A DNA stretch of 64,000 nucleotides from Chloroflexota bacterium (GCA_029782225.1 JAKOVF010000273.1:1-64000); one strand, 5' to 3'; positions 52,131 to 60,654 are shown, numbered from the stretch's first letter. Translations and numbers: made by a program. Notes: generated by a model not told the origin, from the sequence alone.

Positions 52131-53291
52131 TTATAACTTGAACGCAGGCGGCGCGAGTTTTCGCCCTTTCCATGAGCCGTATCCCAGAAATGAATAGATC
52201 AGGGAACGGCAAGCGATCAAGGCGAAGATGACCATGCTGATCGGATACAGCAGCCCAAGGTAGGCAGGAAATCGAAAACGGCGATAGGCAAGCTCGATCA
52301 TCAACAAGGCTTCAAGGACTGCAAACACCGCGATCGGGATGGGAAAATTCACAGGAACCTTGAGTGCAGCAAGAACAAGCACGACAAGCGGGGCAAGAAA
52401 TGAAACTTCGATCCAAAACCAGCCGATGCAGTAAAGAGCGACATGGTGGCCAAAAAAGGCAAACAGGTTCTTCGTAAAGCCTTCCAGGGCAGTTGAAAAG
52501 TCTTTATACATGCGGCAGGTGACATACTCTGTGGCATCCACCAGTTTCCAACGGAAACCATGGGCGATGATTTTCCGCCCCAGGCTCACATCATCCACAA
52601 TATGATTACGGATGGAGTCGTAGCCACCGATTGCTTCAAAGGCTGAACGGCGAAAGAGCATGAACTGACCGAAGGTGACTGAGACAGCAGGCAGATTCAG
52701 TTTTTCGGCGAGAAGGATCGGGAAGAAGCCCAGGATGCTGAAGCCTAATATGGGTACTGTGAGGCGCTCTCCCCACGTCAACATTTCCTGCCGCGGAAAG
52801 GCGGTGAGGAGATCAGCCTTCTGGTCGATCAACGCTGAGACGCCAAGGCGCAGAGCCTCGGTCGCGTGATGTGTATCTGCGTCCGTGAAAAGGATTAATT
52901 CGCCCGTTGCGTTCAACGATAATTGATGACAGGCCCAGTGCTTGCCGAGCCAACCGGAGGGCAGAGGCTCGCCCTGTAAGATGTGCAGGCGCGGGTCCCT
53001 TTGCGAAATCGCTTCAAGGATTGGGCGTGTTTGGTCGGTGGAGTTGTCATCCAGGACCAGTACTTCGAAATCAGGATAATCCTGCGCCAGTAATGAATCG
53101 ACACAGGTCTGGATATTGACTTCTTCGTTACGGGCAGGAATGAGAACCGAAACACGCGGAAATTCTTTTGTGTCTGGAAAATCATCCAGGCGCGAGATAT
53201 AGAAATAATTCGAGAGTGCGATCAACAATCCAACAGCAAGAAAAATAACGATGGTGGAGGGATAGATATGCAAATAGGAATACGCCATCAT
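52131..53291 (-). CDS. GT2 glycosyltransferase (CrtQ/HpnB-like membrane type)
   Basis: 386 residues. One N-terminal membrane segment, GT-A domain with VSVLIPARNEEVNIQTCVDSL, VLDDNSTDQT, LFTDADTHH (DxD) and HIVDDVSLGRKI, then three or four C-terminal membrane segments. Related enzymes modify carotenoids or hopanoids; the true acceptor is unknown. ATG 53291 overlaps the PlsY stop as ATGA and follows GGAGAAG. Confidence 0.85.
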   Translation of the reverse strand: MMAYSYLHIYPSTIVIFLAVGLLIALSNYFYISRLDDFPDTKEFPRVSVLIPARNEEVNIQTCVDSLLAQDYPDFEVLVLDDNSTDQTRPILEAISQRDPRLHILQGEPLPSGWLGKHWACHQLSLNATGELILFTDADTHHATEALRLGVSALIDQKADLLTAFPRQEMLTWGERLTVPILGFSILGFFPILLAEKLNLPAVSVTFGQFMLFRRSAFEAIGGYDSIRNHIVDDVSLGRKIIAHGFRWKLVDATEYVTCRMYKDFSTALEGFTKNLFAFFGHHVALYCIGWFWIEVSFLAPLVVLVLAALKVPVNFPIPIAVFAVLEALLMIELAYRRFRFPAYLGLLYPISMVIFALIACRSLIYSFLGYGSWKGRKLAPPAFKL

Positions 53292-53890
53292 TCGCTTCTC
53301 CGCACGAAGAGGCGCGTTAACCACGGACGGAAATGAGGCGGTGAGACCAGATCATGACGGTGACTCACTATGATCGTGAGCAGATTGAGGATCCCGAAGA
53401 CGATCATCCACGGGGAGCCATCCAGAAATATCGCCCACGCAAGGAAAAGTGAGACGCCGAATACGGCGGCCCAGGCATTCTCCTTTATGAGTGCGAGTAA
53501 TACTACCGTCGCAGTATAGACCGAGAAAGCCCATACGCCGAGGATGCCGACCCAGACGCCTCCTGTTGCGCCGATGGCTTTACCGCCGCGAAAATGGAGG
53601 AAGGGCATGGTGGCATGTCCAAGGATCGGGGCAAGACAGATTGGAACCAGCGGCCAGCCTGAAATCCCGAAGTGACGCGCCAGTGTGACGGGCAGGTAGC
53701 CTTTGAATATTTCAAGCACGATGGCAGGCAAGCCAATTTTCCAACCGCCCGATTTCCAGACGTTTGTGCCGCCCGGGTTGCCGTCGCCCACCTTCCGAAT
53801 ATCCACTCTTGAAAACAGCTTTCCCAGAATATAGGCAAATGGAATTGCGCCCAGAAGATATCCAAACACGCTCCACAAAATTACCGCCAT
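53288..53890 (-). CDS. plsY: acyl-phosphate glycerol-3-phosphate acyltransferase
   Basis: 200 residues with five membrane segments. The three conserved cytoplasmic motifs are present: GDGNPGGTNVWKSGG, HATMPFLHFRGGKAIGATGG and the C-terminal HRHD region. PlsY transfers an acyl group from acyl phosphate to glycerol-3-phosphate, the first step of membrane lipid synthesis. It lies 15 bp downstream of the Staygreen gene and overlaps the GT2 gene. Confidence 0.95.
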   Translation of the reverse strand: MAVILWSVFGYLLGAIPFAYILGKLFSRVDIRKVGDGNPGGTNVWKSGGWKIGLPAIVLEIFKGYLPVTLARHFGISGWPLVPICLAPILGHATMPFLHFRGGKAIGATGGVWVGILGVWAFSVYTATVVLLALIKENAWAAVFGVSLFLAWAIFLDGSPWMIVFGILNLLTIIVSHRHDLVSPPHFRPWLTRLFVRRSE

Positions 53891-53905
53891 TGAGTTTCTA
53901 CTTTC

Positions 53906-54376
53906 TCACCTCTCTTCGCCATAGGCTCGAATCAGCCCCCAGTTTTCAACAAGATCATACCTCTTATGGTTTGACTTGAAATGAACCCATACAGTTGCCT
54001 GATCCAGTTCGGGATGGGCAGTCACCAGTTCCCGGTCTCCGTAGCGGAAAGCTTCCAGCACCATCTGCATGTGATGATGCAGGATTTCATTTCGCCAACG
54101 TGCGCCGCCAAAGACAAATCCGCCGCTGACATGACAGTACACATGCAAGGCTATACCCAATTCATCGCGTTTTAACTCCGCCAGGACCTCATCGCGCATC
54201 CAGCGAGTGTAAAAGCCAGAGATCTGTCTTCGATCATACTCGGAACCAATGGTGAGGAACAGGTCACCGGAGAGATCAGAATGCGTGAGGGTATATCTTC
54301 TCGGCAGGGACAATTCGATCGGCGATACGCCCTCCTGAAATGTGACATGCAGTTTCTGGGGATTAAGCGCTTTCAT
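53906..54376 (-). CDS. Staygreen (SGR) family protein, Mg-dechelatase homologue
   Basis: 156 residues covering the whole Staygreen domain: LNPQKLHVTFQEGVSP, PRRYTLTHSDLSGDLFLTIG, YTRWMRDEVLAEL, LHVYCHVSGGF and YGDRELVTAHPELDQATVWVHF. In plants SGR removes magnesium from chlorophyll a. To my knowledge, bacterial homologues from Anaerolineae have been shown to have the activity in vitro although their hosts lack chlorophyll. Here no other tetrapyrrole gene is seen. The ATG overlaps the TGA of an hsdS remnant as ATGA. Confidence 0.88.
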   Translation of the reverse strand: MKALNPQKLHVTFQEGVSPIELSLPRRYTLTHSDLSGDLFLTIGSEYDRRQISGFYTRWMRDEVLAELKRDELGIALHVYCHVSGGFVFGGARWRNEILHHHMQMVLEAFRYGDRELVTAHPELDQATVWVHFKSNHKRYDLVENWGLIRAYGEER

Positions 54377-54429
54377 CTCACTCCTCCAAAACTCTCTGCC
54401 AGCGATGACTCAAACAACCCATTCGACGC
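54373..54429 (-). pseudogene. hsdS 3'-end remnant 1
   Basis: On the minus strand the frame reads ASNGLFESSLAESFGGVR and then TGA, matching the end of the intact HsdS (VENLFESLLAESFGGVA). The stop overlaps the Staygreen ATG by ATGA. Upstream of it the sequence runs into the palindromic repeat at 54432. Confidence 0.75.
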
Positions 54430-54431
54430 CT

Positions 54432-54535
54432 CCCCATCCCTTCCCACTTGGGAAGGGATGGGGGTTAGGTCCCACTACCCGCCCCACTACGCCCGCCGCG
54501 AAGCGTCCCCGCAGCGGAGCGCAGGGGACAAACTC
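54432..54535. repeat. palindromic repeat cluster
   Basis: CCCCATCCCTTCCCA (54432-54446) and its complement (54449-54463) form a 15-bp stem. The right part (about 54478-54535) has the CGCCGCGAAGCGTCCCC...GGGGACAAACTC form, which recurs at about 56376-56412. Confidence 0.75.
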
Positions 54536-54536
54536 A

Positions 54537-55181
54537 TTACCTGGCACTCTTTCTTTTCGCGGAGTTTTCTACTGGTTTTACCCGTTCTTCCAGATCAAGC
54601 CTGTAAGCGATGATGGTCTGGAAGATGCCATGGTAGAACCAATCCTGCAAATCCCTGGCTTGAATAGCAATCTGATACGAGAAGAATATCAGTAACGCAA
54701 CCAACAAAACATATAGCCAATTCATTGTATTTACAAATTGAATACCTTCGGTAATTGCAAGGAGTACCAGCCCAAGGCTTATATTGCGTAACATGATGCT
54801 CAGCGCGTTATTCCTATCGATCACGTTTGCAATCTCGGGATCGTGCAAACGAATATAAGCACGCAGGATGGGCCAATCCTTAGCCTTGAAAATAAACTGC
54901 CAATCCATGTTTTCTTCCTTAAATTTCTCAAGGACGCGATCGCTCATACCCCGTTTTTTGAAGATACGATGCCAGACAGACCCAACGCGGCCCATGCCGG
55001 TGCCCAGGATGTACGCTAAGACGATCAGACCAATCGAAGGAATAATCCCGATTTCATTAAAAGTTTTCAGGTCAAACTTTATCCAACCGAGCACAACTGC
55101 GAGCTGATAAAACACAAGCAAATAAAATCCTCCCGGAACAATGCGGGAGAATATGTCATAGACTCCCAATCCAATATTCAT
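54537..55181 (-). CDS. membrane protein of unknown function
   Basis: About 214 residues with four predicted membrane segments (about 13-35, 43-65, 125-145 and 150-170) and a charged C-terminal tail. A soluble stretch (about 65-115) contains KRGMSDRVLEKFKEENMDW. No family is recognised. The ATG at 55181 follows GGAGGAGG and overlaps the stop of an hsdS remnant as ATGA. The A/T-rich codon use differs from PlsY next door, suggesting transfer. Confidence 0.75.
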   Translation of the reverse strand: MNIGLGVYDIFSRIVPGGFYLLVFYQLAVVLGWIKFDLKTFNEIGIIPSIGLIVLAYILGTGMGRVGSVWHRIFKKRGMSDRVLEKFKEENMDWQFIFKAKDWPILRAYIRLHDPEIANVIDRNNALSIMLRNISLGLVLLAITEGIQFVNTMNWLYVLLVALLIFFSYQIAIQARDLQDWFYHGIFQTIIAYRLDLEERVKPVENSAKRKSAR

Positions 55182-55243
55182 GGCCGTCCTCCTCCAAAAC
55201 CCTCGCTCAACAACGACTCGAACAACCCCTGGGCCTGCGAGCC
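55178..55243 (-). pseudogene. hsdS 3'-end remnant 2
   Basis: The minus strand reads GSQAQGLFESLLSEGFGGGRP then TGA, similar to the C-terminus of HsdS (LFESLLAESFGG). The stop overlaps the ATG of the membrane protein as ATGA, exactly as in remnant 1. Confidence 0.75.
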
Positions 55244-55305
55244 TCAAATGGCGAGTTCCGCAAAGGCTTAATACTCCTCCCCAGCTACCTCACAATACGA
55301 ACGGA

Positions 55306-56076
55306 TCAATCCTTTTGCCATTTCACCTTGAAACCGTCCTTAATATAAGCGGCAACAAGTGGCTGTGTTTCTATTTTGGAATTTGTTACCCTGTCAAGTA
55401 GCCTTTTTTCTTTCTCGGATAATCTTCCCCTTCGCCTAAAAGACCAGAATATTCCAAGAGCAAATAGAAGCAATAAAACACAACCACCTGAAACCCAGGA
55501 CACCCATTCCGCTGCGCTCGAGAAAACTCCAACAATTACACAAGTTCCCAACCCTGCTAACATGGCTGGAATAGCAATCATGGCGTTTTCCCTGGTGTCC
55601 TTTTTTTTCAGGGATGCACAACGTTGACAACGAGGTATATCCAGTTGCTTCCATTCATCCTGATACTTGCTATGGCCAAGCGGCGTCGTGCGTTCTACCT
55701 GTACCTTCACACTATTGGCTGGATTTGCTGGATTCTCATTGCAAAACCAGCAAACTTCCTGGAAAGATGTTTCCCCAACATCTGTGCTCCCTAAAGCAGA
55801 AGTATCAACTGGATAGACAATCATGACTGTTTTTCCATTAATCTCGGCTTTTTTGGTTGTAAGCCTGGCATGGATGCCTTGTAAAAAGCCTTTCTTTACT
55901 GCTGCGCCCTGGTACATAGTCGTCAGGTACTTCTCATCTCCCGCCTCCTGTTCAGTCAGTTCGATTGCCACGTAGTCCAAACCTGACACCAAATCTCCAT
56001 TTTCCAATAGAGTCTTGATCTCTGACTCGCTGGGGGAGAAACCAACCCCCACCAACAACCCCACCTTTTCAGACAT
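55306..56076 (-). CDS. membrane protein with two CxxC-type zinc-knuckle pairs, unknown function
   Basis: 256 residues. The N-terminal half is soluble. VCWFCNE (about 108-114) and RCQRCAS (about 148-154) give four cysteines that could hold one zinc. Two membrane segments (about 166-184 and 189-210) and a short basic tail follow. The family is unknown. AAGGAGG precedes the ATG. It lies between two hsdS remnants. Confidence 0.75.
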   Translation of the reverse strand: MSEKVGLLVGVGFSPSESEIKTLLENGDLVSGLDYVAIELTEQEAGDEKYLTTMYQGAAVKKGFLQGIHARLTTKKAEINGKTVMIVYPVDTSALGSTDVGETSFQEVCWFCNENPANPANSVKVQVERTTPLGHSKYQDEWKQLDIPRCQRCASLKKKDTRENAMIAIPAMLAGLGTCVIVGVFSSAAEWVSWVSGGCVLLLLFALGIFWSFRRRGRLSEKEKRLLDRVTNSKIETQPLVAAYIKDGFKVKWQKD

Positions 56077-56225
56077 GCCATCCTCCTTTCCGAAGATTGG
56101 TTTTGCACTTAATATTATTGCACATAATCAAACTGATTTCACATGCAATTTCCCCACAGCGAGCTCAACAGTCCTTTTTATTTGCTGGCGAGCGGACCTG
56201 GCTGGTTGCTCGCGCATAACGCTTT

Positions 56226-56282
56226 TCACGCAAACGCCTCTTGCAATAAGGGCTCAAACAGCCCCTCGACCTGCCGCTCCCC
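56226..56282 (-). pseudogene. hsdS 3'-end remnant 3
   Basis: The minus strand reads GERQVEGLFEPLLQEAFA then TGA, matching SERQVENLFESLLAESFG of the intact HsdS at 57017-58222. Upstream the frame passes into repeat-derived sequence. Confidence 0.75.
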
Positions 56283-56289
56283 TGACGGG

Positions 56290-56412
56290 GATGCTTCGCG
56301 ATCGCTCTCGGACATCCTCCCACGCAAGGACTTGACCCTGGCGGTACGGGCGGAGCGCCGCTCCGCTCCGACGACGCCTGCCGCGCAGCGCCCCCGAAGC
56401 GGAGGGGACAAA
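56290..56412. repeat. palindromic repeat block
   Basis: GC-rich inverted sequences (for example CGGAGCGCCGCTCCG and GCCCCCGAAGCGGAGGGG) fill the stretch. The CCGCGCAGCGCCCCC...GGGGACAAACTC part is a second copy of the element at about 54478-54535. Confidence 0.65.
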
Positions 56413-56449
56413 CTCTTATTGCAGGCTCGGCAGGAAATCAAGGTGAAAT

Positions 56450-56818
56450 CTATTCTCTATTAGTTTCATCTTCCATTGCATGAAGTATGGCGAGTATAAC
56501 GCCATCAATGTTATTCGTCACATCGTTGTTCCAAAAGCGGATGACTTTGAAGCCGAGCAAGTTCAGGTATCCCGTTCTCTCCCCGTCGTATTCTTCCTGT
56601 TCCAGGTGCTGACTTCCATCCAGTTCGACGATGAGCTTCTTCTCGATACAGACGAAATCCGGAATATACTTGCCAATGGCATATTGCCTTCTAAAGTTGA
56701 CCCCCAACTGGTCATTACGAATGACTGCCCAAAGTTTGCGCTCGGCGGGAGTGAGTTCTTTTCGCAGTTCGATGGCGCGGGTTCTGGTTTTGGGGTTGCT
56801 TCTGCTAGGACGTGGCAT
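56450..56818 (-). CDS. DUF559 domain protein (PD-(D/E)xK nuclease-like)
   Basis: 122 residues. LRKELTPAERKLWAVIR, then FRRQYAIGKYIPDFVCIEKKLIVELDGSQH, whose PDF...ELDG pattern is the PD-(D/E)xK core, and GYLNLLGFKVIRFWNNDV. DUF559 proteins resemble very short patch repair endonucleases. It lies downstream of hsdS in the same direction; a link with the methylase genes is possible but not shown. Confidence 0.87.
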   Translation of the reverse strand: MPRPSRSNPKTRTRAIELRKELTPAERKLWAVIRNDQLGVNFRRQYAIGKYIPDFVCIEKKLIVELDGSQHLEQEEYDGERTGYLNLLGFKVIRFWNNDVTNNIDGVILAILHAMEDETNRE

Positions 56819-57016
56819 TTTGCCCCCTCCTGACCTCCCCCGATTGCGACCCGCGAAGTGCGGCGGCTCGAAATCAGGGGAGGGACGGTTGCGTCTGAAA
56901 TTGAAATTTTGGAAACACTCTCAGTCTTCATAAAAAGTCTCAATGTCAAGTTCTCCCCCAAATTCCGTGCTCTTCGGTATTTGGGGGAGATGTCCAACGG
57001 ACAGAGGGGGCCATTT
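56819..57016. repeat. two palindromic repeats between hsdS and the DUF559 gene
   Basis: CCTCCCCCGATT/AAATCAGGGGAGG (about 56835-56885) and TCTCCCCCAAAT/ATTTGGGGGAGA (about 56951-56992) form large hairpins. The second is followed by TGTCCAACGGACAGAGGGGG, another short palindrome. No gene is present. Confidence 0.65.
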
Positions 57017-58222
57017 TCACGCCACACCACCAAATGATTCAGCCAGTAAACTTTCAAAAAGATTTTCCACTTGCCTTTCGCTTTCCGCTTGACGGGCGCG
57101 CATTTGCTCGACCCGCGCCACCACGCCCGCAAACTCTTCTTGCAGGCTCAGCGGTGGGAGAAGCACGGGTGTTTCTTCTATCTGAGCAATATTCAAAGTT
57201 GGTTGCGAAACAGTTCGAGTTTCTCTTTGAAAGAAATCTTGAACAAAAGGCATAGAAAGATAGGTTGCAAGATAAAGTCGATTGACCAAAGAATAATTGG
57301 CGGGCACTCTCGCAACTGCTCTTACGATATTGAAGCCCTTCATTTTTTCGTTGACTAACGCGACTCTGCCGATTGAGCCAACACAAGCAATAAGAATTTC
57401 ATCGCCAACAATTCGGGAGCGTTTGTAATTTGCTTCGATCTTTGGGTCAATTAATTTCAATATCGCTAGATTTTGGGCGAGATTATCTAAATCCCCAACA
57501 CGAATAATCGCTTTGCCATTTTGGAAATCATCGCCAGGTTGAACAACGCCATAATTAATTGTGTCACCAGCGCGAACCAATTCTGTTAATTCAACTCTTT
57601 CCCAGCACTTTTCATTTCTAAATGGATCCCCAAACATCTCCAAAAACACGGATTGGAGCAGGGACTCGCCGAGATCGTGCGCAGTCCGTCGCAGATGGCG
57701 CAGACGGTCGGCGCGCGCCAGTAGGGACGCAATCCGCTTTTGCTCGGTCAGTGGGGGAAGGGGGATTCTGAAAACTCGAATTTGTTCAAGATTCAAATTT
57801 CCAATTGTTCCCACTTTCTGAACATCAAGCAATGATTTGGTTATTCCTTCATACTGAAAAACACACAAAAGAAAATCCAAGTCAATGACGTTCGGTTTTA
57901 GCCTTACGAAAGCAACTGCTTGATTGCAATTCAAAGGTGGTGCATTCAAAGGCACGTAGCCAACTCTGCCAAGTGAACCCGCAATCGTAATTAGAAAATC
58001 ACCTGGTCGTAATTTTGAACGCGCCAAAAGTGTATCGTGTGTTTTATCAGAAACATAATATTTGACTGACGTTACATCAACAGCACCCCCAACAACATCT
58101 TCTGCACGCAGAAATGGAATTCCTGAATCTAAAAATGCGACTCCATGTGTTGTGGGGGTTGTTCCTTTGCTAATGACCTCACTTATTTCACCTAACTGAA
58201 CCCATTGCCAGTCGGTATTCAT
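57017..58222 (-). CDS. hsdS: type I restriction-modification specificity subunit
   Basis: 401 residues with two target-recognition domains (about 5-155 and 205-345). Each opens with a W-x-x-V/E-L element (WQWVQLGEISEVISKGTTP and WERVELTELVRAGDTINYG) and is followed by a helical spacer (LPPLTEQKRIASLLARADRL and LLPPLSLQEEFAGVVARVEQM). It determines the recognised DNA sequence of the HsdM complex. The ATG overlaps the hsdM stop by 4 bp. Its C-terminus is the parent sequence type of three remnants downstream. Confidence 0.94.
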   Translation of the reverse strand: MNTDWQWVQLGEISEVISKGTTPTTHGVAFLDSGIPFLRAEDVVGGAVDVTSVKYYVSDKTHDTLLARSKLRPGDFLITIAGSLGRVGYVPLNAPPLNCNQAVAFVRLKPNVIDLDFLLCVFQYEGITKSLLDVQKVGTIGNLNLEQIRVFRIPLPPLTEQKRIASLLARADRLRHLRRTAHDLGESLLQSVFLEMFGDPFRNEKCWERVELTELVRAGDTINYGVVQPGDDFQNGKAIIRVGDLDNLAQNLAILKLIDPKIEANYKRSRIVGDEILIACVGSIGRVALVNEKMKGFNIVRAVARVPANYSLVNRLYLATYLSMPFVQDFFQRETRTVSQPTLNIAQIEETPVLLPPLSLQEEFAGVVARVEQMRARQAESERQVENLFESLLAESFGGVA

Positions 58223-59993
58223 CCTTTTACCAACTTCTTCAATACATTAATCTCATCCAACATCACCCTCTCCAACCGCGCCAACCGTTCCAGTGTCACA
58301 GACGGCTTCTCGTGATAGACAGCGTCCGCATCCACCTGGCGGTAGCGGCTGGCAGAAAGGTCGTATTTGTTGGCTTTGACCTGCTCCTTCGTCACCCAGA
58401 ACTGGCGGGTCAGGCGGTCTAATTCAGATTGAGGAGCAGAGATTTGAGATTCGATATTCGACAGTCGCGCTTGCGCGGCGGAGAGCTCGCCCTCACCCGA
58501 CCCGTCGGGTCGACCTCTCCCGTGGGGAGAGGTGGTATTGCTCCCTTCTCCCTGTGGGAGAAGGGCTGGGGATGAGGGAGAGACCACCGACTCAAACATC
58601 AACCGATTGATTTCTTCATGCAATTTCAGCCGTTCGGCTTTGAGCGGAGTCAACTGTCGGTGGAGGTCAGAAATCCTTTTGGCGCCAGCAGATTGAAAGT
58701 CAGGTCTGAGGCGGTTCTTCCAACATTCCAAAATATCAGGGATGTCGTTCTCAGCCACCTTCGTCCGCTTATCATCCAGCGAAAAACCATCGTGCTTCAT
58801 ATCGTAGAACCAGATATCTTTGGTCTGCGCGCCGCGTGTAAAGAGCAGAACCGCTGTGCTCACACCCGCATACGGCTTGAACACGCCCGAAGGCATCGAG
58901 ACCACGCCATCGAGTCGATTCTCTTCGATGATCTTTCTGCGAATCTCCACATGCGCGCGGCTCGACCCGAACAACACTCCATCAGGGACGATCACCGCCG
59001 CCCGTCCGCCCATATCGAGCGCACGCAGGATCAAATGCAGGAACAGCAGCTCACTCTTCGTGGTATCCGACGGCAGCGTGGGATGGATCGTACTCTTATC
59101 CACCGCGCCCTTGAACGGCGGGTTCATCAGGATCACGTCATACTCGCGCTCGTCATCGAACGACTTCGACAGCGTATCCCTGTAAAAGAACTGCGGCGAC
59201 TCGATCCCGTGCAGCGTCAGATTCATCGAACCGATGCGCAGGATGGTCATGCCAGAATCATTATCAAAGCCCCGCAAATATTTCGGCGACGACAGGAACG
59301 TTCTTTCCGCCGCCGTGAGCTGATCGCCGATTAGATGGTGGGGCAGCCCCTCATCGTCATACTCCAGAATCCCCGCCGACGTCGCCTTCTCCAAAATATG
59401 CTGGTGCGCGTTGACGAGAAATCCCGCCGTCCCGCCTGCCAGGTCGCCAATGCGCTCGCGCGGCTTCGGGTCGATCATCTGCACCATCATGCGGATAATA
59501 TGCCGCGGCGTGCGGAACTGTCCGCCCCTCCCAGCAAACTGCATGTGGCCCAGCATATACTCATACAGATCACCCTGCACATCCTGGTTCTGCTCCGCGA
59601 TTTTCATCTGGTCGATCAAATTGCACGCCTCGATCAACAACCCCGCCTTATTGATCTTACACTGTGCCCCCTTCATATACTCCCCAAACGACGACTTCTT
59701 ATCAGCCAGTTCGACGAGTTTCGGGAACACCACATTCTTCAGATGCTGGAGCGACTCCTCCGCCTTCATCTGCGTCCAATACCCCCAGCGCAACTCCTTC
59801 GGCACTTTGGGCTGGTATATCATCCCCTTGCGTTTTGCCTGCCTCTCCGCCGCATTCTCGCGGTCATCGAGACGCTTCAAGAACAACAAATACGAAAACT
59901 GCTCGATGGCATCCAACGGATTGGACAGTCCCCCGTCCAGAACTTATCCCAGAGGGCATCTACTTGTGAGCGGAGTTTCGGGTCGGTTAGCAA
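58219..59993 (-). pseudogene. hsdM: type I restriction-modification methylase, frameshifted near the N-terminus
   Basis: The main frame (from about 59929 to 58219) gives NPLDAIEQFSYLLFLKRLDD, SAM motif DLAGGTAGFLV, ILMNPPFKG (motif IV NPPF) and the C-terminal coiled coil, so it is an N6-adenine methylase. The true N-terminus, LLTDPKLRSQVDALWDKFWTG, is in another frame starting at TTG 59993, two bases after the Nudix stop. The frames meet at a run of five Gs (59934-59930, minus strand); six would restore one 592-codon gene. This may be a real mutation, a switchable tract or an assembly error. A repeat is inserted in frame at 58486-58584. Confidence 0.88.
58486..58584. repeat. palindromic repeat inserted in frame in hsdM
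   Basis: Hairpins ACCCGACCCGTCGGGT, CCTCTCCCGTGGGGAGAGG and CCCTTCTCCCTGTGGGAGAAGGG follow one another. In the hsdM frame they encode SPSSPALLPQGEGSNTTSPH and RGRPDGSGEGE, which do not belong to methylases. The same repeat family sits between genes at 38489-38567. Confidence 0.8.
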
Positions 59994-59994
59994 A

Positions 59995-60654
59995 CTAGAT
60001 CAGTCCTTTGAGTTTGGCTTTGGTGTACGCGGCAATGGTGAAGCCATCGGTAATTTTCTCGTTTGCAATCCATTCTTCTAATTCTTTGACGGTGAGCCAG
60101 ACAAAGGATTCAATGCCTTCGTTCTTGTTAGGTTTGCCTATCGAAGATAACTTAGCATAGAACAGCGAAAGCGATCCGCCTTCAAAGCCTGTATTGTTGT
60201 AAAACTTACCTAAACTTACAAGTCTATCAATTGAGCCACCAGTTTCTTCCTCAACTTCTTTTCGGGCGTTTTCTTCGGCGGGGATATTTGGTTCGCCGTA
60301 ACCGCGCGGTACTTCGTAATGCCATTGGCGTGTTGCATGGCGGTATTGGTGTAATAGCATTACTTTCCCTTCATATTCAGATAGAACAACGACTCCATGC
60401 CCACCATTAAGGTTTGCCCGAGAGAAAAGCCGAAGATAGCCATTCCAATAACCACTAGGAAATCGCACTAAGTCTCGTAACAACAAGATATAGGGATCAT
60501 CGAATACGATTCCAATATCAGCCCATTCCAAAGGCTGGGATTTTTCAGAAAGCTCCTTCAAGCGTTTCGTATGCCAAGCATTAATTTCTTTTTCGTCAGT
60601 TACAATTTGCAACAAAGAATTATTGTTGTCAAACAGCTTGGGAAAATGCTTCAT
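59995..60654 (-). CDS. Nudix hydrolase
   Basis: 219 residues. The Nudix box region is PRGYGEPNIPAEENARKEVEEETGG (two segments: PRGYGEPNIPAEEN and ARKEVEEETGG), with one residue more than the consensus between G and the first E. VVVLSEYEGKVMLLHQYRH precedes it, as in ADP-ribose/nucleotide-sugar pyrophosphatases. It should hydrolyse a nucleoside diphosphate linked to another group. Upstream are nucleotide-sugar genes; downstream, 2 bp away, is the hsdM start. Confidence 0.88.
   Translation of the reverse strand: MKHFPKLFDNNNSLLQIVTDEKEINAWHTKRLKELSEKSQPLEWADIGIVFDDPYILLLRDLVRFPSGYWNGYLRLFSRANLNGGHGVVVLSEYEGKVMLLHQYRHATRQWHYEVPRGYGEPNIPAEENARKEVEEETGGSIDRLVSLGKFYNNTGFEGGSLSLFYAKLSSIGKPNKNEGIESFVWLTVKELEEWIANEKITDGFTIAAYTKAKLKGLI

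Larger units (their letters stand above)
56077..56449. other. non-coding gap with hsdS remnant and repeats
   Basis: It contains the remnant at 56226-56282 and a palindromic repeat block (56290-56412). A 29-codon open frame (56217 to 56128, minus) begins 8 nt after the remnant's stop (MREQPARSARQQIK...); it may be the trace of another coupled gene but is too short to judge. Confidence 0.5.

Noticed and set aside
49230-54376. chlorophyll metabolism cluster (UbiA as chlorophyll synthase plus Staygreen)
   Set aside because: The UbiA enzyme lies 4 kb away in a separate run of genes, and no chlorophyll biosynthesis or reaction-centre gene is seen.
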